Shown here: positions 46,950 to 58,600 of the stretch, piece after piece
Layout: every line of letters starts with the position of its first letter
How positions within the stretch are numbered: the first letter of the stretch is position 1
Source: Antilocapra americana
Lineage: Eukaryota > Chordata > Mammalia > Artiodactyla > Antilocapridae
Assembly (NCBI GenBank): GCA_007570785.1
Contig: ML660772.1
Span: forward strand, 35,854,225 to 35,918,224
Direction of reading: 5' to 3'
DNA: 64,000 bases
The notes under the pieces: model-generated
Told to the model about the DNA's origin: nothing
What the model saw: the letters and a program-made list of their open reading frames with translations, nothing else
Database searches by the model: none
Made by a program: the position numbers and the translations under genes

Positions 46950-49850
46950 CTAGAAATATCGGTGTAGGAGTTTCATTGCCAGGATAGAAGTGTAAAGACC
47001 ATCATGGACATAGTCTCCAAAGAAGCAAAGCTAGAGAAAGATACAAACACACAACTTTACTAAAAATCCTTGCAAAGAGTCCTAAGGGTTCCGAACAAAT
47101 GAAAAAATATTTATTCAAAAAAACTTACAACTCTGTATGAACACTGATCTGTTTTCTCCCTTACTACCTGCCTCCTGGCAACCCAGAGTCAGGTCAGCTT
47201 GGCAAAAGCTCCACTCTGAGTGGATGTGGCCAACAAGATGGGGCTCCCTCTCCCCTCAGCTCCCAAATAAGGGTTACCATATTCTCATCTCATCCAAAGG
47301 GCAATCCTAAAGCTTTTCTAAGGCCTTCCGACTCTAAGCTTAAGTGGCTAAATTCTGATGAGTGTGGCTGAGAGGTGGAGGGCTGTCTCCTTTCACTGAG
47401 CTCATGGGATGAGGGCTTTACCCTAGGAATGGCAAGGCCAGACACTAAGGCCCCATCTTCCTTATACCAGCTCACTCATAGGACTGGAAGAACAGAACTG
47501 TAAGAACAAACCCAAAAGACCAGAGGCTACTACCCCACCCAGCACTCAGAGGAGTGGCTCAGAGATTTTGTCCAGGGAAAGAAGCAGTGCAAAGGAAAGG
47601 AGAGTTTCATTCTTCTCCCCAAAGGAACTGACTTCATTTGAAAGAGAATGTGGAGAAAATCAAGCCCAATGGCACTCTTGAAGAAAACATTTCCTCTTAA
47701 TTAGGAGCAACAAGCTAAATTGTAGGCCAACTAGTTCACCAGAGAACCAGGCAGAGACAGCTGAGAAGGACTGTCCCCTGGTCAGAATTATGCCTCAAAA
47801 GCTGGCCTCAAAAACTACCCCATCCAAATTTAATTCCATCAGACTGCTGAGCAATGCATGCTCCAGGGCATGTCAGAAACAATCAAACAATCAACCAGTA
47901 ATTGGTGGAACCTAAGGGCTGGGTGTCCTGGCAGAGGGCCGGACAACCCACTCCAGTATTCTTGCCTGGAGAATCATCATGGACAGAGGAGCCTGGAGGG
48001 TTATAGTCCATGGGGTTGCAGAGTGGAACACAACTGAGCGACTTGGCGCAGCACAGCAAGGGCTGGGTGTAGTACCAAATGAGGCAGCCAGCTGATTAGA
48101 GATATTAGAAAAAGAGATAGTCAGAAAGAGCCCTACTAAAACCACCACCATACCAGGGTGAGTGTGTACATGCCTAAGACTGCACTCTCTGAAAAGTGAC
48201 ATCAGGGGCTCCACACTTTGGGGGAAGCAGGTTTCAGTAAAACAGACCAGCCAAGTCACTGAACAAATAAAAAAGCAAAGAGCAACAACAGCAGTTCCTT
48301 GTGGGGAGGGAGAGAGGAATCCCTTTCCAGAATAGCCAGTTTTTAACAAAAAATTATGAGACTTGCAAAGAAATGGGCAAGTGTGACCCATACATAGGAA
48401 AAAAGAGTAGGCAAGAGAAACTGTGAGAAGGACCAGATGTTATTTTTAATAAATATTTTCAAAGAGGCCACTATTAATATGTTTAAAGAACTAACAGAAG
48501 GTATGAAGAAAACGTTTCATCATAGACAATGTCAATAAAGAGGCAGAAATCATAAAAAAAGAACCAAACAGAAATTATGAAATTAAAAAGCACAATAATT
48601 GCAATAAAAAATTATAGTAACTAGTCGACTTGAACTAGAAAAAGAATCAGTGATGATAAATGGATGAACATTATGCAACCTGAAGAAGAGAAAGAAAAAA
48701 GAATGAAGAAAAACAGAAAAAAATGTTGGATACTTTTGGATCCACCAGTATAGGTATAATGGGAATGCCAGAAACTGAGAAGAAAAAGGAATAGAAAAAA
48801 CATTCAAAGAAATAATGGCTGAAAATTTCCCAAATTTGATGAAAAACATTACACATCAAAAAAGCTCAATGAACTCCCCCCAATTAGTATAAATACAGAA
48901 ACTCATGCACATACATATTGTAGTAAGAATGCTAAAAGACAAAGAGGAAATCTTGAAAACTTGTACAAGGAAGCCTCCAAAGTTCAAAAGCTGACTTACC
49001 ATTTTAAAAAAACCATGAAAACTAGAAAGCAGTGAGACAGCATATTCAAAGTTCTAAAAGAAAAAAACCTGTCAGCCTATAATCTTATATCTAGAAAAAC
49101 TTTATTTTAAAAATAAAGGTGTAAAAGTAAAAAAAATAAATAAATAAAAATAAAGGTGAAACAAAGACTACCAGGTAAACAAAACTTAAAAGAGAACTGC
49201 TAGCAATCCACCTTATAAGAAATACTAAATAAAGTTCTTCAATGTGTAAACAAGTAAACCCAAATGGGTATCATCTAAATCTTTAAGAAAGAACAAAAAG
49301 CAGTAGTAAAGGTAATTATATAATTATAAAAGACAATATCCTTCTTCTCCTTCCTTTTATGATTTAAAAAGCAGTTGTTTGAAGAAACATATATATAACT
49401 GTACCATTGGGTTTGTAACTTATAGAAATGTATTACATTTGAAAATAATAGCACAAAGGAGGTAGGTGTGAAGAGTTTTACTCGAGTAAGGAAGTAACAC
49501 CAGATGGTAACTTGAACCCATAGGAACAAATGAAGAGAACCAGAAATAAGAAAGTTAATGACACAGTCTATAAATATAAACTTGATGGTCTTCTTTTTTG
49601 TTTTAGAAGACATAGAATTACATAAAGCAATAATTCTAACACTGTATTGTTGGGTTTATAATATATATAGATGTAATATGCGTAACAATAACAGTATAAA
49701 AATGGAAGACAATGAAATAGAGCTCTACCAGAATGTTTCCATATCTCACTGAAACTAAGTTAGTGTAAATCAGAAGTAGATTATTGTAGGCTAAAATGTA
49801 TATGGTAAGCCCTAGAGAAACTGAAGAAATAACTCAAAAATGTGAAAAAT
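46950..49850 (+). mobile_element. Old L1 5'-side region, broken by a SINE
   Basis: Between 47.0 and 47.9 kb the text resembles an old L1 5'UTR. The 48.4-49.3 kb part repeats the module seen at 32-36 kb ('ttctaaaagaaaaaaacctg', 'aagaaatactaaataaagtt'). Family assigned from memory of L1M elements; no intact frame. Confidence 0.5.
47927..48057 (+). mobile_element. Bov-tA SINE, 5'-truncated
   Basis: The 3' part of a ruminant SINE ('actccagtattcttgcctgg', 'ggggttgcagagtggaacac') flanked by a perfect 13-base duplication, AAGGGCTGGGTGT, at 47914-47926 and 48058-48070. Confidence 0.93.
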
Positions 49851-52238
49851 CATTAGATTTTTTTATATGAGACAAAAAATTAAAATGACAGATATGTCTA
49901 ATATTCTAATAATAAACCAGTAACACTGAATGTGAGTAGATTAAATAATTCAATCAAAAGACAAGATTGTCAGACTGGATATTATTATTTTTAATTCATA
50001 TTTGTAACTGTGTGACAGTAGACTGAGGTTGGCAATGGATAGCTCGGTGGGCTAACTGCAGGAAATCACCTGTATTTGTAAAGTTTTATTGTAACATAGC
50101 CACATCTATTAATTTATGTACTGTCTCCAATGTGCTACAGTGGCAGTGTTAAAAGTTGTGACATAGACCATATGACCTGCAAAGGCTAAAATATTTAGTA
50201 TCTGGTCCTTTACTAAAAGAGTTGGCTGACTTAACTAAAGGAAGCCCAGTGTAGAAGTTCTTTAACTGATTCTGTTTCCCAGGACATTAAGAAGCAAGGC
50301 CATTATTTAAGAATGAGATCAACAGAAAGAGGTCTTAGAAGTCTGACTGAGAAGTAAAAAGGTTAGTGAATATACCAGGGACATGGAACAGAACTGCTGG
50401 AGGGCGCTAGGCGTGGCACTGGAGGAGAGTGGCAAGTAAGCATCCTTTTTTTTTTTTTGAAAGATACCTGCATTCTAAACAGTGCTTATAACGAATTATC
50501 TGAGCTTCAAAGTTGATTCCAAAGGTACAGGAACATTTTCTGATCCCAATTAATAAAAAATAAAGTTTTACTACTTTCAAGCACATAGAATTAAAAATAG
50601 GTTTACACCACTTCTGTCTGTGGTTTTAGGGAGGTTCTCCACTGAGTTTGTTCTATAAAAGGAAGACAAATGATTTTTACTGAGCTATCTTAAAAAAGAA
50701 TGAATATTCCAGAAGTTATACCCTGCCTCCCTCATAATAAAGCACTGTATTTAAGTCAAATAATCATAGAGTAAGAAGGGACTTACACGCTAGATAAAAT
50801 AACTCATTTTAAACCAGGAGAAAGTTTATTTTACCCAGGAAGAAACAATTTAACTAATCACAACAAATGTTGCCCTAGTTATTCTCAGTCCGTAATCTGA
50901 AAATTATACCATATTTGTCAAGGGAATGAAAATACTCAGAAAATGCAGATACAGTGGACTTTACAGTACTTCTTTTCCCGGAATAGCTAATTATATTTGA
51001 CATATACTGGGACAGATTATTATTACCACCGCTACTACTAAAACATCAATACTTTAAGGAATTGTGCGATACATCCTTTTGGAAAGCAAATATTTTTATC
51101 AATTTGCTTTTTCATAGTTTGTCTTACTATTTAAGAGATGCATACAATTTGGTTTGGTTAGCGAAAAAATTTAGCAACCCATCTAGCCAAATGATGGTCT
51201 TTAAAGATGAACTGATGAGAAAGACTACTGTAAATAAACAATCAGGTAGTAAGTCTGTCAGTTTCCTACAGTTTTCTTTTTTAAAGGAAACTAAAACTAA
51301 CATTTATTAAACACCTCTGTTTGCCTAAGCACTGGGCTAGTAGTGAAACCTGCTCTATGTTAAAAGAAGTACCTATTATCCTATCCATTCTCTACTTTAG
51401 TTCTAAGACTTGAAGCCTTAATTTAAATGAGGGATATCAGAAAAAAATGTCATGCTGTGGCACTTAGGTTAAAATGTCAGACACCGATTTCTTCCAGAAA
51501 TGTATGGTTGAGCAATTCTCAGAAAAAAAGAATGACTCAAACCTTGATGCTTTGGTATAACCAAGAGCTACTAGTATTACTAATAATATTCCTCATGCTG
51601 TTCTTCTTTTCCACAATTTTCTTCTTCTTTGATGTTTACCTTTCAATAACTGTGTATCAATTGCATCTAAGTATGGTCTAAATAAAGCGAGATTTAACTA
51701 CTATATTGCCTGCTAAATAAGGCCTGCCTTTTCTTCACTTTTATAATCTGAATATCATTATTTTGATTTTGAAAAAAACCCTCATAAATCATGCATTACT
51801 TCTTTAGATTGGTATGAGAAATTATATGCCAAATGCCATTCACTTTCATACCATCCCCAAGAATGTTACACGTAGTACATGTCATATACTCCCAAAACTA
51901 CACTACATAAAAAATTCTAACATGCTTTGGGCCTTCCACACTCCTCTCTAAATTTTCTGCTTTTTAAAATTTACATTTAAAATATTTTTCCTGTTTTTAA
52001 TAAATGATTAAAAATGTTCACATCTATACTCTGCAGTCTCTAAAATATTCTCAAATTAATAATTTCTACATAATGATATATAACTAAGAAAACTAAGAAA
52101 GTCCTTACTACATAATTATGGAAAGGGAAGACACGGACTAAAAGAAAGCTACTGTTTATGAACACTTTACAAATTCTGTAGATTCACTGTGACAAACGAA
52201 CATACTTTTTTAAATGTCAGAGAATATTAGATAAAACT

Positions 52239-52244
52239 TTTATT
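52239..52244 (-). terminator. ASZ1: Candidate ASZ1 poly(A) signal
   Basis: AATAAA on the minus strand, 291 bases past the stop codon and the first such hexamer after it. It implies a 3'UTR of roughly 300 bases. Real cleavage could also be at a later signal. Confidence 0.45.
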
Positions 52245-52534
52245 TTGAATGTGATTTACAGTCATAGGATAGGAGCAAACTTAAAAATCACTTCTAATTT
52301 ACTGCTTGATAAAAATTAACATAAAAATATAACAAATTATATATTATATTATATTATAACAATTCAAACTGACAAATCACTTTCTAAAGAAAAACATTCT
52401 GCTCTATACTGTCATAATTTTTCCTATGGAGTACTGGCAAAGAATGCCGTTACAGTGTGTCACAAATAGTTAAAAGCAACATTTTTAGGTAATTTGAATA
52501 AGGTATACATATGTTATTAAAACAAATATTAGGG

Positions 52535-52687
52535 TTATTTTCTCTGAAATGTTAGCCTGCAGATGAAAAGAAGAAACCCAAATCCGCATACTGTAACAGC
52601 CGTCCTCTTCAAAATTCTACTATTCCATGTAGATACTTCTTCCATTAATGGTATACGAGTTGGATCATTTTCTCGTTCATTTTGTAA
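52535..52687 (-). CDS. ASZ1: ASZ1 last coding exon (membrane anchor)
   Basis: Encodes 50 residues and the stop TAA at 52537-52535. It starts [17 protein letters not shown] and ends in the hydrophobic segment [15 protein letters not shown] followed by TFQRK, the tail anchor that places ASZ1 in the outer mitochondrial membrane. The acceptor ...ATTAG|TTA is preceded by the branch-point-like TACTAAAC at 52693-52700 (minus). Confidence 0.97.
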   Translation of the reverse strand, partial: LQNERENDPTRIPLMEEVSTWNSRILKRTAVTVCGFGFLLFICRLTFQRK

Positions 52688-55600
52688 CTAATGTTTAGTA
52701 TGGAAAAAAGGAGAGTTAATGTACAGTACACTGAAAATAAAAATATCTTTGATTTAAAAAGTAAAATAAAAATATCTTTAATTTAAAAAGTATCAAAGTA
52801 TCCATGTTAATTCACTTGATTTAGATGTAGCCTAAATGCAAGATTCACGTGGAAGATTTAAAGTCTTAAAAGATAGTCTTTGCTTCAACCAGGATCCGAT
52901 TATAGTCGATTATTAGTTTTATATTAAAAATAAATGTTTCTACAGATGACTACATTTAAAAATCACATTTTTAGGTCAGGAGATAAAGTTCCTTTAATGT
53001 CAAAGTTTCTGTTTCTACCTATAAGGAACGGCAGTCTTTTTTTTTTTTCCTTCTGTATTAAATGTCAACTGATTTCTTACAAAAAAAGAAAACCATTCTT
53101 ATAGAATACCTACAATACATTAAATTCAACAAAACTAGAAGATTCAATGCTAATGCTAGAAGAATAACCCTTTAAATACATTTTCAGGAACAAATGTTAA
53201 CAAAAATTTCAGTGGTTCTTTTGGCACTTTCCAGCAATGAAATTACATGACTCAGTCAGTTTCTAAATCCCCATATTAGAACTTTCTTGCTAAAGAAGTC
53301 CCTTCAACTTGTGTGTGTGTGTGTGTGTGGTGGTGGGGGGGTGTGGAGAAGATAGTTTAGTTGTTGGGGAAGAGGCAGAAGAGGGAGAAGAAGCAGAAAC
53401 CAGAAGATCCTTGGAAAGATAAAAAGAGTCAGGCACATTTATAGAGTGATATTTACTGGAAACATCCTGTGCTGGAGTGGTGACATACATACTTTGAACC
53501 TTAGAAAAAATAACTACTTCTCAAATCTACAGTGTAAATATTTAATTAAAGAACCCTGCAAAATTAATTTTAAATTTATAGTAGAAGATGGACTTCAATG
53601 CCAATCTCATTAATACTGTATTCTTGGTCTAGCTTCCAAATGGCTTCATTCAGCAACAGATTCCTTTTTGACACTGATGCTCCATTTACTGAATCCTGAG
53701 ACAGTCATTCCTTTTATTAACCAATTACTTAGAATGACCCTTTCTGACAAGAGCCTGTCCGTGTGTTGGTTTGAAAGAGAATGATGTGGTGTGAGAGTCT
53801 GGCCTTGACCTCTCCCACCCTCTCTCTGTTACCTCCATATACTTATCTATGATAGCTCATATGTTTCTTTTTAAAAAAAATCCTTTGTTATTATTGGTAA
53901 ACTCTCAAAATACTGTAAGTTTAACAGGCATGATAGCATACTCCCAAACCTGGAAGTCCTCACAGTTTTTTAAATAAAATCTTATTTTGGTGATTACTGC
54001 TTAAGATAATTAAAAAAAACAAACAAATAATGCACTACCTTGCTACAGAATTAAGACTTTCCTGGCCAAAGAATTATATCTATTGTTATTATGAACGAAT
54101 AAATATGTTTTCAAGGCTAGTCCTTATATAGAAATGTATAGATTCAAGGTAGAAAAGACCAAAGAAAAAAGACCTTCCATTTAGCTAAAGAAAGCTGAAA
54201 AATTTCTCTACAGGTATACATTATTAAAATAAATATTATTGTACCTGACTCAGTTGTTTGTGTTTCAGAATCAGAGTTACACTTGAAAGCAGTAACTTTT
54301 TAATCCCTTCAGGAAAAATCTGATCTCTCTAATTTCATCTTACTCCTCTATCTACTCTACCTCCAAATGTTTTTAGTTCACCTTGGAGCAGTCAAATAAT
54401 TACCAATCCTGAGACAAAAGTGCCTTAGAGAATATCTTACACTAAACATGAAAGGTTGAGGCTTTGCAGAAAGTTTTACATAAATGCTTCCAAACTTCCC
54501 TTGGACCCCATGAAGAACACCATGCTAATAAGTAAAATCAATACCATTTCCCTTCAATTTTTCTAGATGATGGATATAGTGAAGATGAATGGTACTATAA
54601 TTTTCATGCTCTCATCAAGTTCATAAAGTATAAAATCATATTTTTGCATGAGAAGTTCATAAAGTATAAAATCATATTTTTGCATTTACACTTCCTCTAT
54701 TTAAAATTTCTTTATTTGGAGAGTGGAGTGGATTAAAGAAACACAAAAGTAGAAGTAGAGAGCATAATTAGAAAAGTAATATGTAGCACAGTTGCCTGAC
54801 ATACAATTCTCTGAATGAATAAATGTCAGAGATAACACAACTTCTAAGATGACTTTCTCTGGGAAGGAGTTACTGTATACAAAAACTTTGAACTATACTG
54901 TTCATTTGCTCTATTTTACATGTTTTTGTTGTCCTATAATTTTGCAGAATTTGTTTCAATTTTCTGCTCACTTTTTAACAAGATTCCTTTTGACTGAACA
55001 TATGTTAATAGCTAGAATGACAAATTACCTGGAATATGTATAAAGTTTATTTTCAGGAAAATAACCTTTTTGATGAAATATTAATGAAAATATTAAACAA
55101 TATGGGATGAAACTATGAAAATTTAATGCATAATCTGGTGTTCATATCAGATATTTCACAAAAACTTTTTAGATACTAAATGTATTTATTAGACTTGGGG
55201 GAACTCAAAGTGAGTTCTTAAGTAAAGTGAAAGTGTTTTCCTTTATTATCTACCTTCAACAGAGTTCTCTATTTTACCAGCTTAGATTTTGTTATAGTCA
55301 ATTTCTTAAGCGAGGGGAAAATCACCTGTCCTTTAACCAAGATATATACTTCTATATGAGTACAGAAACAAGAACCAAAAAAAGCCCATACTCTTTTAAA
55401 AAGTTAAATTTAAAAGATACTGGGTTGGCCAAAAAAATCCGTGTGGGTTTTTCAGTTACATCATATGGGAAAACCTGAATGAGTTTCTTGGCCAACCCAA
55501 TATTATAAAAACTCTAGAAAGTAGAAGGAATATTTCATCTATAACCCTACCTCATTAATAGAGCTAATAAACATTTTTGGTAATTTTTTAATATTTACAC

Positions 55601-58600
55601 ATATATAAAAATTAGAAATACAAAATTTTGTCTTTAACAAGTTGATATTTGCTTTTCATTATATTTTTCAACTGGCTGCATACCATTATACAAATGGCCA
55701 TACAATAATTTATTAAATCATTTTCCTAGTATAGTATACTTCCAGCATGAACATCATTTGACTAGTATTATTAATATTCAAAAGATTAAAAACATTTTTA
55801 TAGTCCTTGCCACATCCTGCTAACCTGTTCCTGAAAGCTGTTTAACATCAGTCTTACATGAAAATATTAGTTTGGTGAACTGTAACCAGTAACGGGTAGG
55901 GTAATACATTCCCTGCTAATTTATAGGAGGAAAATGATAGATTTTCATTCTTTCAGTATGCATTTCATTAATGACCAACAAGGTGTATTTCCTATGTAAA
56001 TTTCTTTTTTTGGAAACGGTTCTTTTCCCATCTGTCTAGTGAGAACTTAAGTTGCTCTTGTCAGAATTGCTTCATTGTCTAACAGGTGCTTAGTTGCTCA
56101 GTTGTATCTGACTCTTTGCAACCCCATGGACAGTAGCCTGCCAGGCTCCTCTGACCATGGGGATTCTCCAGGAAAGAATACTGGAGTGGGTTGCCGTGCT
56201 CTCCTCCAAGGGATCTTCCCAACCCAGGGACCAAACCCAGGTCTCCTGCACTGCGGTGGATTCTTTACCATCTGAGCCATCAGGGAAGCCCTCACTGTCT
56301 AACATACTGTGTTGTAAATAATTTTTCCCCTTGTAAATTTTAAATAGATACCTTCTGAATTAAGTCTTTTAGTTTGCAGACCTCTTCACTCAAATCTTCA
56401 ACATTACTAACCAGTTCTTCACAAACTGAAGTAAAATTCCGAGGAGAAGCCCATTCTAGTACTATCTGTTAATATTTTCAAAAGTTATATTTTAAACAAT
56501 GGGAAGCAACTTTTCACAACTTTATATCCACAAAAGTTATACAATACTATGAACATTAACTTATATAACTGAAAAGCATTTTTTTATCAGGGTAAATCCT
56601 GACACCAAAAAAACTGAGTAATTTTATACAAATAATTGAATCAGTTTCCTGAATGCATTTATTAAATACATATACATGTAACTATGGAAAGTAATATTAG
56701 TAATAATATTTATGGTGAATAAATAAAGTCATGAAGGTTTTAAGAATGACATGATTTCCGTATCAGTATTATACAAAAATCATCAGAAAACAAATGCATT
56801 AAATATTTGTCACTACATACAAATGGCTAAAACTAAATCACATGAAAATAACAAAACAAGTTTGCTTTAACTGGTCTCTTACACTTCCTCTATTTAAAAT
56901 TTCTTTCATTAAAAAATCCTTATATTGATATGATTTTTAATAACACTCAACACACTGTTTTGTTTCAACTTTCACTTGGGTCTCCTGTCACTTTATATTT
57001 TAAACAATTAAATTCCCTTTAAGAACAAATGGTGAGTTTAGTACACAAATCAGTTTAATTTTTGCTCTGACTCATTTCTTTTCTTGAGGGCTGGAACATT
57101 AGTTTTTCAATTATTTCATATAAAAAGTAATATTAAATGACTTATTTAGATCTTGTGTGATTTTGTAGAAGATACAATTTTACTAGATCATTATTTACTG
57201 AATTATCATTAACTTATCTATAATGTTATTTGCATTTATAGTTTTCTTCACTTAATAATTTTTGTAGAATACCTTGTGAGAATTTACAGGCAACTCGGTA
57301 ATAATGTTCTGTACAGCTGTTATTAAATGGCCACACTGTTTGTTTAATTTCAGAAGAAAGTTGAGGAACTCATCACCACTAAAGAGAGGAAATAAACAAA
57401 TAGGAATCACTGATATGAACAATTTACTCCATTTTACTTAGCTAGTTATTCACTGTTGAGTCATAACATTTATTATGTTCTTTAAAAAATATCTGTAGAA
57501 TAGCAAATTTGTATTAGCAGATGAAATAGACATTAAGCATACAAAGGAAACCAAGTGTCCAATCTTGAAGATCTCCAAGTTCATGATGAGAGGCAGACCT
57601 ACTATTATAACCTAATTATTCACTGGGACATATGAAGAAGGAACATAAAAATCCTAGTATTTGAATATCTATTATGTGAAGGCACTGCATTTGATTTTAC
57701 ATTTATTATTTTTTAAATTCCTTCCAACAGCTCCTGTAAGGTATATGTTATTAACAGTAGTTTATAGTTAAGATATCTAAAACTCAAGAGATAATGAACC
57801 TAGCGTAAGTTGGAATGAGGCATCTTCCCTGGTGGCTCAATGGTGAAGAATCTGCCTGCCGAGGCAGGAGACATAGGATACATGGGTCTGATTCTTGGGT
57901 CAGGAAGATCAGAGCCCCTGCAGAAGGAAATGGTAACCCATTCCAGTGCTCTTGCCTGAGAAATTCTGTGTACACAGGACAGCAGAGGGCTACAGCCCAC
58001 AGGGTTGCACCAACAGCATAACTGGGAACAGGGATTTAGTAATGCTTCAGAGAGTTCAAACTTGAACTGAGTCTGGAGCTTAAAAATAAGCTTATCAAGT
58101 ACATAGGAAGAGAAGAGATGGAGAGAATAGCAGGTGTGGAAGTGTGGGGTTAGGAGGTCTCCAAAGTATACCTAAAGCACAGTCATGTGACAGTCGTAAA
58201 ACAAGAGGTTATATGGGGTCATTCGTTTTTTGTGACATGCTAAGGAATGGAATATTATTTTCTGGATAATGTAGTTACTAAGGGACTTTAAACAGGGAAG
58301 TAGAAAATCAGACTTTTGTATGGGTGTTTATTTGGGGTATGGTGTGGATTAAAAGGAAAACAAAAGCAGAAGTATAGAGAATAACTAGAAGTTTAAGAAA
58401 TGTTCAGGAGAATAAACTGAAAAAGTTCGTAATGGACTACATGTAAAAGGCAAGGAAAGGTCTAGGGTGATTCTAACTTCCTTGGTTTCAGTGGAAAATG
58501 GCACTACCAAGCAGGGAAGTGAATTTTGGGGGTGGGTGGTAAAGAAATAAGTGGGGTAAAGAGAAAACAATATAGCATAATAATCAAGAATACAGACTCT

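Larger units (their letters stand above)
28900..52238. other. WNT2-ASZ1 intergenic region
   Basis: About 23 kb without a recognisable gene. It is mostly LINE-1 sequence of several ages with nested SINEs and an assembly gap. Stretches with nothing assignable are 28.9-30.7, 30.95-32.1, 38.4-38.9, 42.8-43.4, 44.35-45.0, 45.9-46.9 and 49.9-52.2 kb. Confidence 0.8.
52688..56351 (-). other. ASZ1: ASZ1 last intron
   Basis: A 3.7-kb intron. It contains the 29-base duplication, a TG microsatellite, the 36-base duplication at 54.6 kb, a mariner MITE and a Bov-tA copy. 53.5-54.6 kb shows nothing assignable. Confidence 0.85.

Noticed and set aside
56090..56305. Open frames in SINE copies (also at 8075, 30693, 37550, 57815, 63530)
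   Set aside because: They translate Bov-tA SINE text; the same peptide pieces recur at every copy.
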